This document shows positions 62,778-64,000 of a DNA stretch of 64,000 nucleotides, piece after piece (positions within the stretch are counted from its first letter, which is position 1; each line of letters begins with the position of its first letter). Both the position numbers and the translations under genes were made by a program. Under the pieces are notes generated by a model. That model saw nothing but the letters and a program-made list of their open reading frames with translations, was not told the DNA's origin and ran no database searches. This DNA is from Nostoc sp. B(2019) (lineage in GTDB: Bacteria > Cyanobacteriota > Cyanobacteriia > Cyanobacteriales > Nostocaceae). The DNA lies in NCBI RefSeq assembly GCF_010091925.1, contig NZ_WVID01000010.1, forward strand, positions 91,298-155,297. Reading direction: 5' to 3'.

Positions 62778-62808
62778 CTGTTAACTCTTGACCCTTGACC
62801 CTTGACTC
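62778..62808. repeat. Heptameric repeat CTTGACC upstream of the last gene
   Basis: CTCTTGACCCTTGACCCTTGACT (62784-62806) ends just before the ATG at 62809. A short form occurs also at 38105-38123 before the cupin gene. Confidence 0.85.
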
Positions 62809-64000
62809 ATGTCTACCATTCATCCCGCCCGCATTACCAAAGTATCACCTGATTCTATAGCCGCAGAGATTGGCTTTGAAGCGGGGGATGCGATCGTTGC
62901 AATCAACGGTACGCGTCCCCGCGATTTAATTGATTATCAGTTTTTATGTGCCGATGAAGTTTTAGAACTAGAAGTTTTAGACGCTGCTGGTAAAACTCAT
63001 AGCCTGGAAATCGAAAAAGACTACGACGAAGACTTGGGGCTAGAATTTGAAACTGCCTTATTTGATAGCTTAATTCAGTGCAATAACCGCTGTCCATTTT
63101 GCTTTATCGACCAACAGCCACCAGGTAAGCGCACTAGCTTGTACTTGAAAGACGACGATTATCGTTTGAGCTTTTTGTACGGCTCCTACCTTACCTTGAC
63201 CAATTTACCAGAAAGAGAATGGCAGCGTATTGAACAAATGCGCTTGTCTCCCTTGTATGTTTCTGTTCACGCCACGGAACCCGAAATCAGAATCAGACTG
63301 CTAAAAAATCAGCGTGCGGGGCAAATCTTGCAACAAATTAAGTGGTTTCAAGAAAGGCGGCTACAAATTCATGCTCAAGTAGTCGTTTGCCCTGGTATAA
63401 ATGATGGCGAGCACTTGGAACAAACCCTAAGAGATTTAGCGTCCTTTTATACTGGCGAAGTGCCTGCGGTGGCATCAGTGGCAGTTGTGCCAGTGGGTTT
63501 AACACGATTTCGTCCCTCAGAAGACGAGCTGACTCCCGTAACCAGGGAAAAAGCCAAAGAAGTGATTTCCCAAGTGCGATCGCTTACCCAGCAATTTCGT
63601 CAACAGTTCGGTTCCAGCGTTGCTTGGTTAGCCGATGAGTGGTTTTTGATTGCAGGCGAGGAGTTACCAAGTGAATCTGAATATGAAGAGTATCCGCAAA
63701 TTGATAACGGTGTTGGTTCCATTCAGTTATTTATCAAGCAGTTTGCAGCTGCGGCAGCAGAATTACTCCCGCCAAAAGTTTATCCTCAGAGAAAACTAAC
63801 TTGGGTAGTGGGCAACGCAGTAGAAACGGCGTTTCAACCCATTTTAAAACGGTTGAATTCTGTTGAGGGTTTAGAGGTAAATATGCAAGCTTTATGTAGT
63901 GATTACTGGGGGCAAAGTATCACTGTTACTGGGTTACTAACTGGTCATGATTTGCTATTGAATTTACAAGGGCAAGATTTGGGAGAAGCAATTTTGCTAC
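62809..64000 (+). CDS. PDZ/DUF512 radical-SAM-like protein (cyanobacterial FeS family), 5' part
   Basis: The frame opens at ATG 62809 and is open to the window edge, 397 residues so far. The first 70 residues are a PDZ-like domain (I-T-K-V-S-P-D-S-I-A-A-E-I-G-F-E-A-G-D-A-I). Then C91-x3-C95-x2-C98 in C-N-N-R-C-P-F-C gives a radical-SAM-like cluster site, followed by R-L-S-F-L-Y-G-S-Y-L-T-L-T-N and V-C-P-G-I-N-D-G. The DUF512 domain covers the C-terminal half. The family is a putative Fe-S oxidoreductase conserved in cyanobacteria; its substrate is unknown. The 3' end is beyond the window. Confidence 0.92.
   Translation, partial: MSTIHPARITKVSPDSIAAEIGFEAGDAIVAINGTRPRDLIDYQFLCADEVLELEVLDAAGKTHSLEIEKDYDEDLGLEFETALFDSLIQCNNRCPFCFIDQQPPGKRTSLYLKDDDYRLSFLYGSYLTLTNLPEREWQRIEQMRLSPLYVSVHATEPEIRIRLLKNQRAGQILQQIKWFQERRLQIHAQVVVCPGINDGEHLEQTLRDLASFYTGEVPAVASVAVVPVGLTRFRPSEDELTPVTREKAKEVISQVRSLTQQFRQQFGSSVAWLADEWFLIAGEELPSESEYEEYPQIDNGVGSIQLFIKQFAAAAAELLPPKVYPQRKLTWVVGNAVETAFQPILKRLNSVEGLEVNMQALCSDYWGQSITVTGLLTGHDLLLNLQGQDLGEAILL

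Overview
The window comes from a filamentous, most likely heterocyst-forming cyanobacterium of the Nostoc/Anabaena type. It carries chlorophyll synthase, psbU, btpA and a PucC-like transporter. The octamer GCGATCGC (HIP1) occurs again and again inside and between genes. Several spacers hold the heptameric tandem repeats and G+C-rich palindromic repeats typical of Nostocales. No tRNA, rRNA or CRISPR array was seen.

Layout. 1-3.1 kb: the 3' part of a TPR gene and a GDYXXLXY/DUF2157 membrane pair. 3.7-7.5 kb: clpB with its terminator, two small RelE-like genes, then a 22-codon relic of a second clpB 3' end. 7.6-8.7 kb: DUF924 and SRPBCC genes. 8.7-9.9 kb: a spacer with an IS5-like relic and a SulP transporter relic. 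9.9-15.3 kb: an ion-homeostasis block, a NhaS3-like antiporter and a compact mrpCDEFGAB operon with overlapping genes. 15.5-17.8 kb: a BlaI/M56 regulator-protease pair and comB. 17.8-34.9 kb: a long minus-strand surface-polysaccharide locus. It holds an ABC exporter pair, a GDPD-like enzyme, a HAD-nucleotidyltransferase fusion, two methyltransferases, six glycosyltransferases, a GT-C-like membrane protein and gmd, with eroded acetyltransferase and aminotransferase genes at its head and a PIN-domain relic inside. 35.0-37.6 kb: DUF2862, an ArsA/Get3-fold ATPase and chlG. 37.8-42.2 kb: small conserved genes, an inositol-monophosphatase-like enzyme, a PucC/BCD transporter and an orphan higA behind a broken higB. 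42.7-44.9 kb: two hypothetical genes and a frameshifted IS4-type element. 45.1-50.2 kb: aldo/keto reductase, Uma2, DEAD-box helicase, rimO. 50.2-64 kb: an inverted-repeat structure, btpA, a VKOR-thioredoxin fusion, a CHASE2-PAS-GGDEF protein, nadB, psbU, DUF3120, uppP and the start of a PDZ/radical-SAM-like gene cut by the window edge.

How the genes work together. NhaS3 and Mrp make a Na+/H+ module; the SulP relic suggests a sodium-coupled anion transporter once stood beside it. The polysaccharide locus has sugar supply (gmd), assembly (glycosyltransferases), modification (methyltransferases) and export (Wzm/Wzt-like). Two unrelated enzymes in it share a C-terminal SSKFWKLR tail and a third protein is mostly coiled coil, which hints at a scaffolded assembly complex. 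ChlG, the ATPase, PucC-like transporter, BtpA, VKOR and PsbU all serve photosystem biogenesis but lie in separate transcription units.

The most unusual signals are repeat-driven. A 119-bp palindromic element sits in frame inside nadB with a 4-bp duplication and adds 41 residues. A shorter repeat does the same in the M56 peptidase. A 42-bp coding minisatellite builds a coiled coil in a methyltransferase. At least six gene relics (clpB tail, SulP, PIN, acetyltransferase, aminotransferase, higB) show active gene decay. All functions are read from sequence by eye; no database search was run.
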